Part shown: positions 36,500-47,810 of the stretch, one piece after another
Layout of the letters: every line of letters begins with the position of its first letter
How positions within the stretch are numbered: the stretch's first letter is position 1
Source of the DNA: Plecoglossus altivelis
Lineage: Eukaryota; Chordata; Actinopteri; Osmeriformes; Plecoglossidae
Assembly: GCA_036571765.1 (NCBI GenBank)
Contig: BROE01000005.1
Location: forward strand, 7,589,235-7,653,234
Reading direction: 5' to 3'
DNA: 64,000 bases
Notes under the pieces: generated by a model
The model's input: only the letters and a program-made list of their open reading frames with translations
Database searches by the model: none
Told to the model about the DNA's origin: nothing
Position numbers and translations under genes: made by a program

Positions 36500-38040
36500 A
36501 ACGGATGTTTGCTATTGACAAAAAGAGAAGTGTTTCGTTAATACAATTTGATAGCTGGCTTATAACATGTATGGACATAAAGCAAGCAACAACAGAAAAT
36601 ATATGTGGGCGGGGGCAGTGGCGCGTTCATACAGTGTTAAGGCCCCAGACATAACTAGTTGGCTAGGTAGCTAGTACAAGCTAGCCTAGTACTACAAGCC
36701 GGTTAGCTTGCCCGTTCTGGATGTTAATATTCAATATTAGTATATCTAACAAACACCACGTCCACTCAAAAGAAAAGTTATTCTGGACCACAGTATTCCC
36801 AATATAGATAACTAGCTATACACTGTGTCAAGTGAAAACTGTCTTAAGCTTGTATATCCAGACAGAACTGTCCGGGCCTGAATCGGTTAACTAGCTCTAG
36901 CCTCTAGCTAAATAGATAGCTTTTCCACCAGTTATGCACTTGGTATTTAACTGTTATATCTGCTGTAGCTATACCTAACATGATTTACATCTATACATAT
37001 GTTACATTAATTCATGTCAGGCTAGGCATATTGTCTTCACTTCAGTTGATAATATCCATGGTGATTTCCCAACGAAATCATCGCAGGCGAGTCGCTCATT
37101 CTGCCAACCACAACCAGGCAGAGATAACACAGCTAGACAGAACACAGACTGCAAGCTAGCGCTAAATAGTTAGCAAGCTAACCTCGCGTACTTGCAGCTA
37201 AAAAAGTAAGAAATACGACGGATGATATACATGTATGTACCAAATAAAAGGTTTACCTTATCATAAATCTAAACTGCAGAGAGTGGTTTTCAGCTATGTG
37301 ATAACATTGCAGCGCACGCCGATGCTTGGTCCCCCATAGAGAGAACGCTCGCTCTTTACTGTGTGAGACTCGATCCAGAAATTGTGACACACAGACTCTA
37401 CCGCAGAGGTGGGGATGTAACAGGCAGTGTCGGGATTTCAACTCAAGCCCGCCACCTCGAGGCTTTCGAGTTCAACTACAAGTGTCTGTGTGACGACTTG
37501 CCTTTAATGGAAGAGGGCTTTTTATAACGATGGCCAGGGAACGTTGTTCAATATGTATGATTAAAGGGCATCTGAAAAAGGAATCACGCTATCCATGCAT
37601 TATCGATAGCCCATTACAATAAAGTGTGTCATTGATGAACCTACGAGAATTAGTGGAACGTTGGAACATTTCGTCCACAGGTTGTTCACAAGGAAAAGGA
37701 AAATAAATCGGTATAGCCTGACTAACTATTTGCAATATGCCTAAACAATTAGTAGTATATACTAGATCTACACAAAACCCCAGATAAGACAGGATTCCAC
37801 TATTAACCAACCCCAAATTCGCATTAGGCAGGATCTTGGGGTACCCTTTCAAGCAGTTTGTTGAATATAAAGATAAAGGTGTTTGATTGAAAAGATCTAT
37901 CGTGTCATCAACATGTCATTGCTCTAGTAACCGCACACCCCATTTTTAAATGAATGTCAAGAAGTTCCTGAAGTTCAACTGCAAGAGCGGACCATTCGCA
38001 AACAAGCCATTACTTCCTCAAACTCTAAAGGACTTGTGCC
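36500..38040. promoter_or_regulatory. Shared 5' region between divergent STIM1 and RHOG
   Basis: STIM1 (minus) and RHOG (plus) start codons are 1.85 kb apart and point away from each other, so this interval holds both promoters. I can mark no core element with certainty. CTAG/GCTA-rich sequence occupies about 36650-37200. CpG density looks only mildly raised near 37070-37200 and 37300-37500. Confidence 0.5.
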
Positions 38041-38324
38041 TGACTTTTCCTGCTTAATGAGAATTACAGAAAAGGACCGTAGGTTGTCTGGATCAACACA
38101 AAGTTAAAGGTATGGTTGGTTAGTTTGATTGTTTTAATCGACTAGTCTACTTAACTATTTTTGTTCTAAACGTTAAAAAAATGGATGCTCCCGGTGCTGA
38201 GTAGACTTAGGTTTATTAATTAATATTCGCATTCAGAAAGAGATAAAAAATCAATCTGGAGTTTGAGAGTAAAACATTTTATACACTGAAAGCAACCACT
38301 CAACAGTATTTTCATATATTTCAG

Positions 38325-38925
38325 GGCTCTGAGACGGAAGGGGATTAGAATGCAGAGCATTAAGTGTGTTGTTGTTGGTGATGGTGCGGTGGGTAAGACC
38401 TGTTTGCTGATCTCACACACCACCAGCGCCTTCCCTAATGAATACGTCCCCACGGTGTTTGACAACTACAGCTCCCAGGTGACAGTGGACAACAGGACAG
38501 TTAGCCTCAACCTTTGGGACACTGCTGGACAGGAGGAGTATGACCGTCTACGCACCCTCTCCTATCCTCAAACCAACGTTTTTGTCATCTGCTTTTCCAT
38601 TGCCAGCCCGTCATCCTATGAGAATGTTAAGCACAAATGGCATCCAGAGGTTACCCATCATTGTCCTAATGTGCCCATTCTTCTTGTTGGCACTAAGAGC
38701 GACCTGCGTAATGATGAAGAAGTCCTGAAGAAGTTGAAGGACCAGAACCAGACACCCATTACCCAGGCACAGGGCGCTGCCCTGGCCAAGCAAATCCATG
38801 CCCTCAAGTACCTGGAATGCTCTGCCCTTCAACAAGAGGGAATCAACCAGGTGTTTCATGAAGCTGTGCGTGCTTTTCTCAATCCACAGCCGCTCCCCAC
38901 CAAAAGACCATGTAAAATATTATAG
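38325..38925 (+). CDS. rhog: Rho-related GTPase RhoG, complete (CDS 38350-38925)
   Basis: RhoG is a Rac-like small GTPase that acts at the plasma membrane in actin remodelling. The coding region is one exon, 38350-38925, 191 residues, the usual family length. Visible motifs: P-loop GDGAVGKT (residues 10-17), switch I with the effector Thr (VPTVFDNY), switch II DTAGQEEYDR, the NKxD-type base motif as TKSD, and the SAL motif. The C-terminus is KRPCKIL, a basic residue plus a CAAX box (CKIL) predicted to be geranylgeranylated. MQSIKCVVVGDGAVGKTCLL is identical to human RHOG. A 5'-UTR intron is likely: donor GTATGG after 38109, acceptor TTTCAG before 38325. Rac, Cdc42 and RhoA are less similar, and STIM1/PGAP2 synteny also supports RHOG. 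Confidence 0.97.
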
Positions 38926-40350
38926 TGACAATAGACAGAACCAAAAATCACAAATCAAAGAAGGTACATTCATCTACTTGCATTTTGCGCATATGGTTTT
39001 AAAAGTTATTGTGTTGACGTGCTTGATTTAAAATTGACATTTAACAAATAGATATTTACAATGGATCCTTAAAGTAAACTGTTGGCTGTGACTTTAACAA
39101 TACTACAACTTCCCAAAAGTCATCAGAAAATCATACATCAACAAAAATATCCCTAATCTTGTACCAATGGTTTCTGACATTGCAATGGTTGTGTTTTATA
39201 AAAGTGGAATTGAATTGTGTAAATGTTCACAATGTGTAAATGATTTTCTTCAGCATTCTTTGGTCAATCAGTTCTTCTCGGTGAAGTGTGTTGCAAACCA
39301 ACCACAACGTTTTTACATTGTTCCTTCTTTGAAATTGCTGAGTTCTAGATCTAAAAGAGGAAACGTGGAGGCTTAATTACATTAGACATCTATGAAAGTT
39401 GTTTGTCAAAAAGAGAAGGAGAGTACAAGTTACTGCCAGTCAGTAACTTCCCTCTGAAAGTCCATCGTTTTTTCCAGATTTTCAAAGTTACATTAGTATT
39501 ATCTGAACGATAGCATGGTTCATCTCTGTTTATTCACTGTAAGGAACTGGGTCACATGACCCATCTGAATATAGAGAAGTGTGATTGTAGAGCTTTGACT
39601 GTGTAGTAATTCACCTACTCATTCAACGTTGGATTAACACTTTCCACTCTTCCACCTGGTTGACATAATCATGGTTCTCTCAAATGTGTTGAAGTCTATG
39701 ACCAAGATGGGCTTTTATAGAAAGCTAAAGTTAAAATCAATGAACAGTGTAAGATTTCGGTTCCATCCTGTTTCTCATTTGATAGTAAAATAAGACCTCA
39801 GTGTCTATACTTTCTGCCAGGAACAGTGCAAATAACAGACCCCCATTGTTAGGGCATTGATGTATAGTATGAAGTAACAATAATATCTCTCCCTCTATCG
39901 CTTCATCTGCTTCACAAACAAGGAAGTTCATTTACATGCAGACTTCTGTAATTTCAGCTGGAGTATGTGTGACCATAGGATATGAAGCTCTTTTGACAAA
40001 GATAGTGTATAGTGTATAGCACAGTGATATGTCCACAGCAGTTTATTAATGTGTGAGAGCTGAAGATCTTTGCACTACAATTCGTTTGTTTCAGTCAGAC
40101 GGAGGAAAAGACATTCTCGCCTGGATAACCAACAGCAGTGACACTCAGATAGCCAGCACGGTTGAACAATCAAGTTTATACCTTTGCAGTGCAGTATACG
40201 TTATGCAAACTGTCAATGTCCACGGTAATAAGCTCCTCATTAACATATATGAAACAACACATCCTCCTGCTCTCCCAGTGTGGCAGAGGGATCCGAATCA
40301 GCAGGGAGCTGGGAGCTTGTTGACCAAGTGCTGCTGCCTCGATTCCCCAG
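38926..40350. other. RHOG / PGAP2 convergent 3' region
   Basis: No further coding exon. AT-rich sequence consistent with the 3' UTRs of the convergent RHOG (plus) and PGAP2 (minus). Exact polyadenylation points cannot be fixed from sequence. Confidence 0.6.
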
Positions 40351-40481
40351 TCAGAAGTCTTTGTCTTCTGCTACTGACAGAATCACTACTTCTCTGCTCT
40401 TGAAGTCCCAAAATGCGGTTAGGTGAAAGGCCATGTTTGACAAAACTACCAGATACTCAAACAGGGAGAACAAAGTGTAGC
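40351..40481 (-). CDS. pgap2: PGAP2 exon 5 (terminal)
   Basis: Starts YTLFSLFEYLVVLSNMAFHL and ends AEDKDF with TGA at 40351-40353. Acceptor CTTCCACAG. Confidence 0.94.
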
Positions 40482-42099
40482 CTGTGGAAGTAAGATAAGA
40501 AAAGAGGCTATTAACAATACCAGCACCATGGGTACACCAACACTGAAATGAAAGAAAGACCTTGAAATCATTTTTCATACATTATATTATACTTACTCCC
40601 AGGTTCACAATACATGTTGTGTTTCCAGTAAAAGTAAGCTGCCAGGAAGCAGAAAGACACGTTGAGAGTCAACAAACGGATCTTCCAGCGATAGGATTTA
40701 AGGTCCTATGAAGAAGACACGTGTCTGTCAGCACCAGGATACATTTGTGGGTTTATTATTTTGAGTGCAGGTGACTGGCACAGTATGGATGGAATGATAA
40801 TACACATTAGTGAACTGATTCCTAAACAGGGCAGCAGTTTGTATGACACTGCAGCAGAGATATGATGAGGTAGCACTTCTGCTGGGGAAGCAGGCATTTG
40901 ATGGTGAAACAAACCTCCTGTTTCCACCACATCCTTCCACTGCAACTACAGGCATGTCACAGGCACCATGTGTCTCAAGCAAAATCACTTCCTTATTACA
41001 CTAAGAGTGTTACTACAGAGGTCATAAAGCTGCCCACCACCTACTTGCAGACATACACCGTGTGCATGCATGCCCATACTGTTGAGTCCCCCAAAGGATC
41101 AACAGTGTATCTTTTAAAATACTGCCACCTCATGGCTGCTGTGTGATAGTGCATCTGAATGACATTGTGGAGCACCCACCTGAGACTTCATGTCTTTCCA
41201 TTCCCTTGAGGGGAAGAAAGGTCAAATATATTTGAACTTTTTTTTTTGGGGGGGGGGGCAATCGTTCTGAGCAAACATTTCTAATCATGCAAGACATTTA
41301 ACACTGGATGTGGGACAGGAGTAATGTGATGATGGGAGAGGAGGTGAATAAAGCGGATCCTCACCTCAGGGCTCAGAGAGTACTTTTTAATAGTATTCCA
41401 GAGTCGGCACGTTATCAACATGTAAACTAGAGAACCGCAGATGAACAGGACGAAACCTTCCTTATGGACAACTAAAGAAAAACCACAATGACGAAGGAAG
41501 AAAAAACGATGTTACTGCCAGGTAGTCGTTTGATAAGGCTTGTATGCATGTATCAAGATTAAACATGTACACGTTAAGAATGAAGGAGGCCACTCACAGT
41601 ATGTCTCGTTCGAGGACACGTAGGATAGCAGCAAGAGACCAAAGGTTTCAGTGAGCGCGCACACCAGGTTCCCACTGTAGAGCAGCCACTGTGGGAACCT
41701 GGAGGAGAAGCGACTCTTATAGAGGTTGAAGTAGGACACAGCCACAAGGAACCGAGGAGCAGAGTGCAGACCAATGCAGGCACGCCAGATATGACACTCT
41801 GGACTCTGGCTTATGGAGGCACTGATAGACGGTAGATAATTGGCAACCTAAAATCGTGGAAAGTGATCATTAGAGACAGGTTAGTGACAATGTTAAACTG
41901 CAGGGCAGTTTGTGGATATTTAAAAAATGGTTACCTGGCAATGGGTACCGGTTGAGTCCTCAAAATGGAAAATGGAGGATATGAAGATGCATGATGTTAG
42001 ACCAAATAGTGGTAGGCTCACTGTGATCACAACACATGAGGAAAAGGACAATCTAATCAGGGGCTTTTCATGCCCAAAGGTGTTGGGCGCTTGCAGCAT
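40351..42099 (-). CDS. pgap2: Post-GPI attachment to proteins factor 2 (PGAP2/FRAG1)
   Basis: PGAP2 is a multi-pass Golgi/ER protein needed for fatty-acid remodelling of GPI anchors. Five coding exons: 41935-42099, 41598-41847, 41365-41471, 40597-40705 and 40351-40481. All phases fit, giving 253 residues, against 254 in human. Start chosen at 42097-42099 because MLQAPNTFGHEKPLIRL aligns residue for residue with the human start; an in-frame ATG lies 3 bases upstream and another at 42151-42153. Recognisable segments: the lumenal FHFEDSTGTHC, IGLHSAPRFLVAVSYFNLY, KSYRWKIRLLTLN, FYWKHNMYCEPG, and FEYLVVLSNMAFHLTAFWDF near the C-terminus. Hydrophobic stretches suggest five or six membrane spans. 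No stop or frameshift is seen. Convergent with RHOG and divergent from CHRNA10. Confidence 0.94.
40597..40705 (-). CDS. pgap2: PGAP2 exon 4
   Basis: 109 bp, DLKSYRWKIRLLTLN to HNMYCEPG. Acceptor CTTCATAG, donor GTAAGT at 40591-40596. Confidence 0.93.
41365..41471 (-). CDS. pgap2: PGAP2 exon 3
   Basis: 107 bp encoding FVHKEGFVLFICGSLVYMLI to KKYSLSPE. Acceptor TTTTCTTTAG, donor GTGAGG. Returns the frame to phase 0. Confidence 0.92.
41598..41847 (-). CDS. pgap2: PGAP2 exon 2
   Basis: 250 bp, starts VANYLPSISASISQSPECHI and ends SNETYC/Y. Acceptor TTTTAG, donor GTGAGT at 41592-41597. Confidence 0.93.
41935..42099 (-). CDS. pgap2: PGAP2 exon 1
   Basis: First membrane span and lumenal HC motif. 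Ends phase 0 at THCQ. Donor GTAACC at 41929-41934. Confidence 0.9.
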
Positions 42100-43084
42100 C
42101 ATAGTGTGAATCAGGACAATCGGCCTATTGATAGGCTTTAAATTGAATGCCAATGTTCAATTGGTGAAAATATTGTTGAAAAACAAAGATGTCTTATTCA
42201 AAGCCATTATTGTGTCCTTATTCATTTTTGCCTTTCCGTTGGTTAAATCGCGATCATACAACTGTTAAAAATGACACAATTTATGGTAAGGAGAAAACGA
42301 CGTTCAAAAACGTTGAAAATGTCCAACACGCATTCTTACGTGTCTCCACTCAACAACGTAACATCTTCACAGTAGGGAGGACGCGGATGGTCCTCTTGCT
42401 ATATGATATCACCATAATCATTCCAATATAGTTTAATATTTATTTCACAAGACATTTTTTCTTTAAGAGCAGATAACACAAGATGTCTGAAGACGAGTAG
42501 AAAAATGCAACCCGGAAGAGAAAGCCCGCGCACGGTCAGTGCGCAGGCATTCATTAATTAAAGTGATGCTCTTTGAATCATAAATCATTGCTTTCAAAGA
42601 ATTGTGGTAATGGGTAGGCTACCTAATAATCATACAGCCGACATCGATTCCACGATCGGTAGGCTAGCATTCACACTGTCTAAGAGAATGTTTATGGGAG
42701 CTCTCCATGGTGCTACTTCTGAGCAGATTAATAACATTTATTTAATATTAATATTTAGGAAATTCTAAAATATTTTACAGGGATAAATCCTATAAACAAG
42801 TTTTTTTTCATTATTAAATTACAAAAACTCGTCTTAATCTTCCTTGTTTTTTTATGCTTGAGTTGTTTCACATAATCACTGCAGGCTCCAGTAACTTTAA
42901 CCAGACTATCAGTCCATTTGTCCCGCCTTTCCTGTCCTCCCGTTCACACACTGCAGTCTCTCTTGGTAAAGAACAGTGACTTTGCGCACTAATCAATTTA
43001 TTTAAATCATAAAGTCGCTGAAAGGATAATCTGGAGTATTTTTTTCTTTATTCTCTAAATTAAATAAATGAAACCTCCAGCAAC
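42100..43084. promoter_or_regulatory. Divergent PGAP2 / CHRNA10 5' region
   Basis: About 1 kb separates the two start codons. A short GC-richer stretch at about 42505-42545 could be the PGAP2 promoter side. No other coding exon seen. Confidence 0.45.
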
Positions 43085-43145
43085 ATGAAACTCTGGGGAA
43101 TACATGCGTCAATAAGTTTACTTCTAAGTATAGAAATCTTTCCTG
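43085..43145 (+). CDS. chrna10: chrna10 exon 1: signal peptide
   Basis: MKLWGIHASISLLLSIEIFP, hydrophobic. Donor GTAAGT after 43145, phase 1. Confidence 0.85.
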
Positions 43146-46100
43146 GTAAGTTACCGATTTACTTTTTTCTGTTAAAGGTAATAATAAATTGTGAATATAC
43201 AACATAACTCGAAATATTAATCTTATATCTAAAATGACAAGTATTAGAACATTAAGTGTAGCTTTAGTTTTTAGTGTGGCTGGTATGTGAGACTAGTCAA
43301 CAGTTCGAAACAATTTATGAGAAAGACTGCTGCAGTTTTCAATTTTTCAGTTAGCAGTTTTCTTCTTTTTTTTCTTTTTTTTAAAAACTATATACCTAAA
43401 TAATCTTTTTATTCTGGAGGTAATTTTATACCAGAACATTTCTAATTGATAGTCATGCAAGTAAGTGATAAAAACGACATTGCTGTTGTGTCGTCTAATT
43501 AAACACATCGTAGAGATGTTACGACGATTTAATGACCCCTCAGAGCTGTTTTGTTGACTTGGAAAACTTCTAGCTAGTCCAGTTGTTGAGGGATTTTCTT
43601 ATCACTGTAATCCCGTGTCCCTTCTCTGCAAAAGGCATTATTGAAACAGAAAAGCAGTGTCAACATCTGGCTAACCTAAATCCACTGTATGCACCATAAA
43701 CAGCTGACTCTTATCTGGCAAGCGTTGGGTTTTGCTGTCCCAGCTTAGTAAACAGGGCGTCAGCGTCCACAAAACACACTAAATGTATTGTCATATTTAC
43801 AATAGATATAATCTGACGTTATACAGTAGGTCCAGTGGTTTTGGGATTACAACGGAATTCAATACAGGCTCGAGCATCATATATGCTAGTGTATGAAGCC
43901 AGATTCACATGATCGCCAACCATAGATTGTGAAGGGTAATCTGTCATGAAATCCCCCATCTCACAGCCATCTGCCATGTGTTTGAATGTTCCCTACCCTA
44001 CAACATTCACCAGCATTATTATGACCTCTCTCCTTAACACGCAGGTCTGTTTGTTAACCCATCACATGATATATAACTATGTTATCTGTTTATTTTGTAA
44101 CTGCACTGCAGTATGTGCAGTTTGTACTTACTGAGTACAAATGGCTCTTTCAACCATTTCGAAGCCATGATGCCAGAAAGGTTGTGATATCTAAAAGAGC
44201 TACCAAGGATTAAAAGATGATCAGACACATTGACATTTGTATTTGTTTGACTGCTTAAGTGCTGAATGTATAAAAGTATTTTCTCTCTCTAACCTGGCCA
44301 GTCTGTTGGAGTGCCCATGGAAAGTACGCTCAGAAGCTGCTGAAGGATTTGTTCAGCAACTACACCAGCGCTCTGAGGCCAGTGGAGGACACAGACAACA
44401 TCCTGAATGTCACCTTGCAGATCACCCTGTCACAAATCATTGACATGGTAAAATCCAACAAAACCTTAATATGCAAACGTTGCATATGTATTTATCGACA
44501 CACTCATATTCAGAATATTCTTAAACATGTCAAGTAACCCTGAACAACAGGTAATAGACAGGTTTATTGTTGGCCAGAAGATAGATAAAGGCAGTCATTT
44601 GTTAAAAAAGGTTAACACTGTTTCGTCTGTTTCAGGACGAACGGAACCAGATATTGACAGCATATTTGTGGATACGGCAGGTGTGGACAGATTCCTACCT
44701 CAACTGGAATAAAGATGACTATGATGGGCTTGATACCATCCGTATACCTGGTAGTTATGTATGGAGACCTGACATTGTCCTATATAACAAGTAGGTCGGA
44801 ATGGTATTGAGACATATAGAGGGAGCTCTCAACTTTGACTATTCATGTTGAAGTGAGGCACAAGCTGAACGTTCTTTGAAGTTATTTGTTCATGGGAACG
44901 TTCAGAAGGTGGTGAGTAGGCTGAAGAAAATGACACTGATGTCATCAGTGTCCATGATGGCTTCACAAACTGCTTGTCTTGTGCCTTTACCTGTGCCTTG
45001 TATCACTTAGTAGGCACTATATTAGTCAAAACTGAGAGTGGGTTTAAATTGATTTTGTATGTCTTCCTTTATCGTGAAAGTTGCTTTTGAAGGCCAGACT
45101 ACATGAAACATGCAAGACATAACTAAACTGATATGCATTCATCACAGTCACGCTCTGCGCTTCATTTGGATCTTGCTGCTCCTCTCTCCCAATGGTGACA
45201 TCTTTGTTTTGCAGTGCAGATGACCATTTCACAGTCCCCATGCACACTAATGTGGTTATCAGACATGATGGACAGATCATGTGGGACTCTCCGGCCATCA
45301 CCAAGAGCTCCTGCAAAGTGGACGTGTCCTATTTTCCCTTTGATGCCCAGCAGTGCCGGTTCACCTATGGCTCCTGGACCTACAACGGGAACCAGCTGGA
45401 CATCACCAATGCCCTGGATAGCGCGGACATAGCTGACCTGGTGGAGAATGTGGAGTGGGAGATTCTGGGAATGCCAGCTAAGAAGAACATCATCGTGTAT
45501 GGGTGCTGTGCCGAACCATACCCTGACGTGACCTACACCCTCAAACTCAAGCGGAGGGCCTCCTTCTACGTCTTCAACCTGCTCATTCCATGCGTGATGA
45601 TCTCCTTCCTGGCTCCTCTGGGATTCTACCTGCCTGCTGACTCTGGAGAGAAGGTGTCCCTGGGGGTGACAGTGATGCTGGCTCTCACAGTCTTCCAGCT
45701 GCTGGTTGCAGAGATCATGCCTCCCTCAGAGAATGTCCCACTTATTGGTGAGCACAACGATGTTTCAGCCATATAAATGTTTCAGTGCTTATTTCCTGAA
45801 ATGCTACTTACTATAATAAAGAGCACGGCTATGTACGCATTTCTGTGGACTGTGTGCAACTAAACATATAAAGTTATGAATATGAGTGTCTTGTCCTGTC
45901 TTTTTTTCTTTCTCTTCTCCCCTTAGGAAAGTATTACATTGCCACGATGACCATGATAACTGCGTCCACTGCCTTGACCATTTTCATCATGAACATCCAC
46001 CACTGTGGCCCAGATGCTAAACCCGTGCCCAAGTGGGCTAAGAAGGTGATCCTGCAGTACCTGGCACGCGTTTGCTTCGTTTATGAAGTTGGGGAAAATT

Positions 46101-46618
46101 GCTTGTCTGTCCAGCCAGAGAAACAGGAGCCTCCCCCCCAGCCAAAAACAACCAACTGCTGCATGAACGGACAAGCAGGCAGAGAGGACTTCAGGGTGCG
46201 GCTGGAGGGAGGCTGGGAGGCGGCGATCCCCCAGGGGACAGAGGACTTGGATCAGATGATGAGCCCCACTTGCTCCATAGGGAGGAACCCCACCAACCAA
46301 TACAGTGCCTGGAGGAACGGGGTGTTCATGAGTCTGGACTGTGGAGATGTGTTGAGGTCAGCCAGGCGGAGCAGAAAAGGCGGCGTGAGTGACAGAGTTG
46401 GGGAAGAGGTACCGTGCGAGCGCCCGTGCATGTGTCTGCAGCAGCAGCTCCTCAGGAATATGGAGTACATCGCCAACTGTTACCGTGATCAGAGGGCCAT
46501 GCAGAAAAGAACTGGGGAGTGGAAGAAGGTGGCTAAAGTATTAGATCGCTTCTTCATGTGGATGTTTTTCATCATGGTCTTCCTCATGAGCCTGCTGATC
46601 ATGGGGAAGGCCATTTAA
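43085..46618 (+). CDS. chrna10: Nicotinic acetylcholine receptor alpha subunit, alpha10/alpha9 type
   Basis: Pentameric ligand-gated cation channel subunit. Alpha9/alpha10 receptors mediate efferent inhibition of hair cells. Five exons with fitting phases: 43085-43145, 44302-44447, 44636-44790, 45215-45747 and 45927-46618, giving 528 residues. Visible: signal peptide; loop WIRQVWTDSYLNW; Cys-loop CKVDVSYFPFDAQQC; the vicinal cysteines GCCAEPYPD that define alpha subunits; M1 SFYVFNLLIPCVMISFLAPL; M2 GEKVSLGVTVMLALTVFQLL; M3 in exon 5; a long cytoplasmic loop rich in Pro, Arg and Cys; M4 DRFFMWMFFIMVFLMSLLIM. A single exon spans the segment split in most other nAChR genes, as in alpha9/alpha10 genes. 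M3-M4 sequence resembles both CHRNA9 and CHRNA10; neighbours STIM1, RHOG and PGAP2 point to CHRNA10. Fish have duplicates (a/b), not resolved here. Confidence 0.93.
43146..44301 (+). other. chrna10 intron 1
   Basis: AT-rich, 1.2 kb. No exon or notable repeat. Confidence 0.7.
44302..44447 (+). CDS. chrna10: chrna10 exon 2
   Basis: 146 bp, CWSAHGKYAQKLLKDLFSNY to TLQITLSQIIDM. Acceptor GGCCAG, donor GTAAAA. The lack of a strict G at the fifth donor base is mild. Confidence 0.92.
44636..44790 (+). CDS. chrna10: chrna10 exon 3
   Basis: 155 bp, DERNQILTAYLWIRQVWTDS to WRPDIVLYN. Acceptor TTTCAG, donor GTAGGT. Confidence 0.94.
45215..45747 (+). CDS. chrna10: chrna10 exon 4: Cys-loop, vicinal Cys, M1-M2
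   Basis: 533 bp, from ADDHFTVPMHTNVV to PPSENVPLIG. Acceptor TTTTGCAG, donor GTGAGC. Confidence 0.96.
45927..46618 (+). CDS. chrna10: chrna10 exon 5: M3, cytoplasmic loop, M4
   Basis: Acceptor CCCCTTAG. Starts KYYIATMTMITASTALTIFI and ends LIMGKAI with TAA at 46616-46618. The cytoplasmic loop is about 150 residues and poorly conserved, as usual for the family. Confidence 0.95.
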
Positions 46619-47177
46619 TAGCTTGTGTGTAGCTGATGTTATGTGTATGTAATCTGCTTCCTGTGTGGAGCAAGTGTAGGGCTGTGAATGTTCTAGAAAT
46701 ACTCTAAATGGTATTTGTGCTTATTCGTTCTATGCATTTGATATCCTACAGTCACGGTTTGCTTGTAGGCTTGAATGCCTCTCTTGCATTCCAGGTGCGA
46801 TTTCTATTCAGAATTACATCATTATAGATTAAAGGCATAATTTCCATAACTGTTTTTAAAAAAAAGAACATTGAACAATGTGATCTTCTCATCCAATTTT
46901 GTAAGTGATTAGAATCAGAAAGTACTTTTTCTCACTTTGAATTGAGCTGGTGCACTCAGACCAGGCCCTCTTGGTGAATTCAATTATTTAACCGGAAGTC
47001 TTGTGATAACCTGCATTCCCTGCTGGTGTCATTATATCTTTCCAAAGAGGATTATTTATTTGGCTCTGCTTTGAACATAAACATGTCTCTTGTCAAATTA
47101 TTGTAGTTAGATTGTAGGAGGGCTTCCTTAACTGGTGTTACCATAACAAGTATTGTGTATTCAAGTTTTACTGTCGT
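46619..47177. other. chrna10 3' flank
   Basis: Likely 3' UTR. An ATTAAA hexamer near 46830 is a possible polyadenylation signal. No coding seen. Confidence 0.5.
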
Positions 47178-47810
47178 TTAACATGACATCAGGTGCATTT
47201 GCAATGCATCTTTCATTTCTTTATTTCTGACAGTGTAAATGAGGGGACATGAAAGAGAGACTACGGCACTGTTGATATAAGAAATAAAGATAAATATATA
47301 ACTATTATTATTTAATATTTTGGCACTAATGTATACACAGGCATGAGCAAAATAATAGGCCAGAACGTGGTCAGATGTGTTGAGCAGGTGGAGAAAGCTT
47401 GTATACATCCTCCAGAGGTTGTAATTTTGCAAGCAGCTAGAACTACGCTATAGCAGGACCAAACAGATCAAATGAAAATCATACACATAACTACCAGGGC
47501 AATTGAAAGAGCCACGTCAATGAAAAATGTCGGACAGATCAACAACAGCTGGATAATGACAAAACCAAAACTCTTGAGCTTTCCAGTGTTACAAAATGGC
47601 AACTGAGGTGCAAATATGCCAATGAAGCATGGACATGAGGAGCCTAGACACTCATGCTACAGCTGCCAGTGGAGCACATGCCCTCCCAAAGATTATACTG
47701 CTGGACTGAGGAGGATTCCAGATGGCTACATATCAGTCATAAGCCAGGATGCACATGAGAAAGCTTTCAACAGTTTGAACAGCCAAATACTCATACTCTT
47801 AGATGAAAAC
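47178..47810 (-). pseudogene. Odorant receptor pseudogene (TM3 to C-terminus)
   Basis: Minus-strand remnants of an OR in several frames. From the 5' side: FLMCILAYD, then a TGA at 47733-47735 replacing the Arg of the DRY motif, then YVAIWNP; next APQLPFCNTGKL and LLLICPTFFIDVALSIALVV (extracellular loop 2/TM5); then AFSTCSTHLTTFWPIILLMP (TM6); and finally, in another frame, SCPLIYTVRNKEMKDALQ (TM7 and tail). There are at least three stops and two or more frame changes, and TM1-TM2 are missing. The PLIYTVRNKEM tail differs from the NPIIYGMKT tails of the intact neighbours, so it derives from another OR subfamily. Confidence 0.85.

Noticed and set aside
41176..41200. Possible 25-base extra exon in PGAP2 (between TCAAG and GTGGGT on minus)
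   Set aside because: Including it would shift the frame; exon 3 joins exon 4 directly with a match to the human protein.
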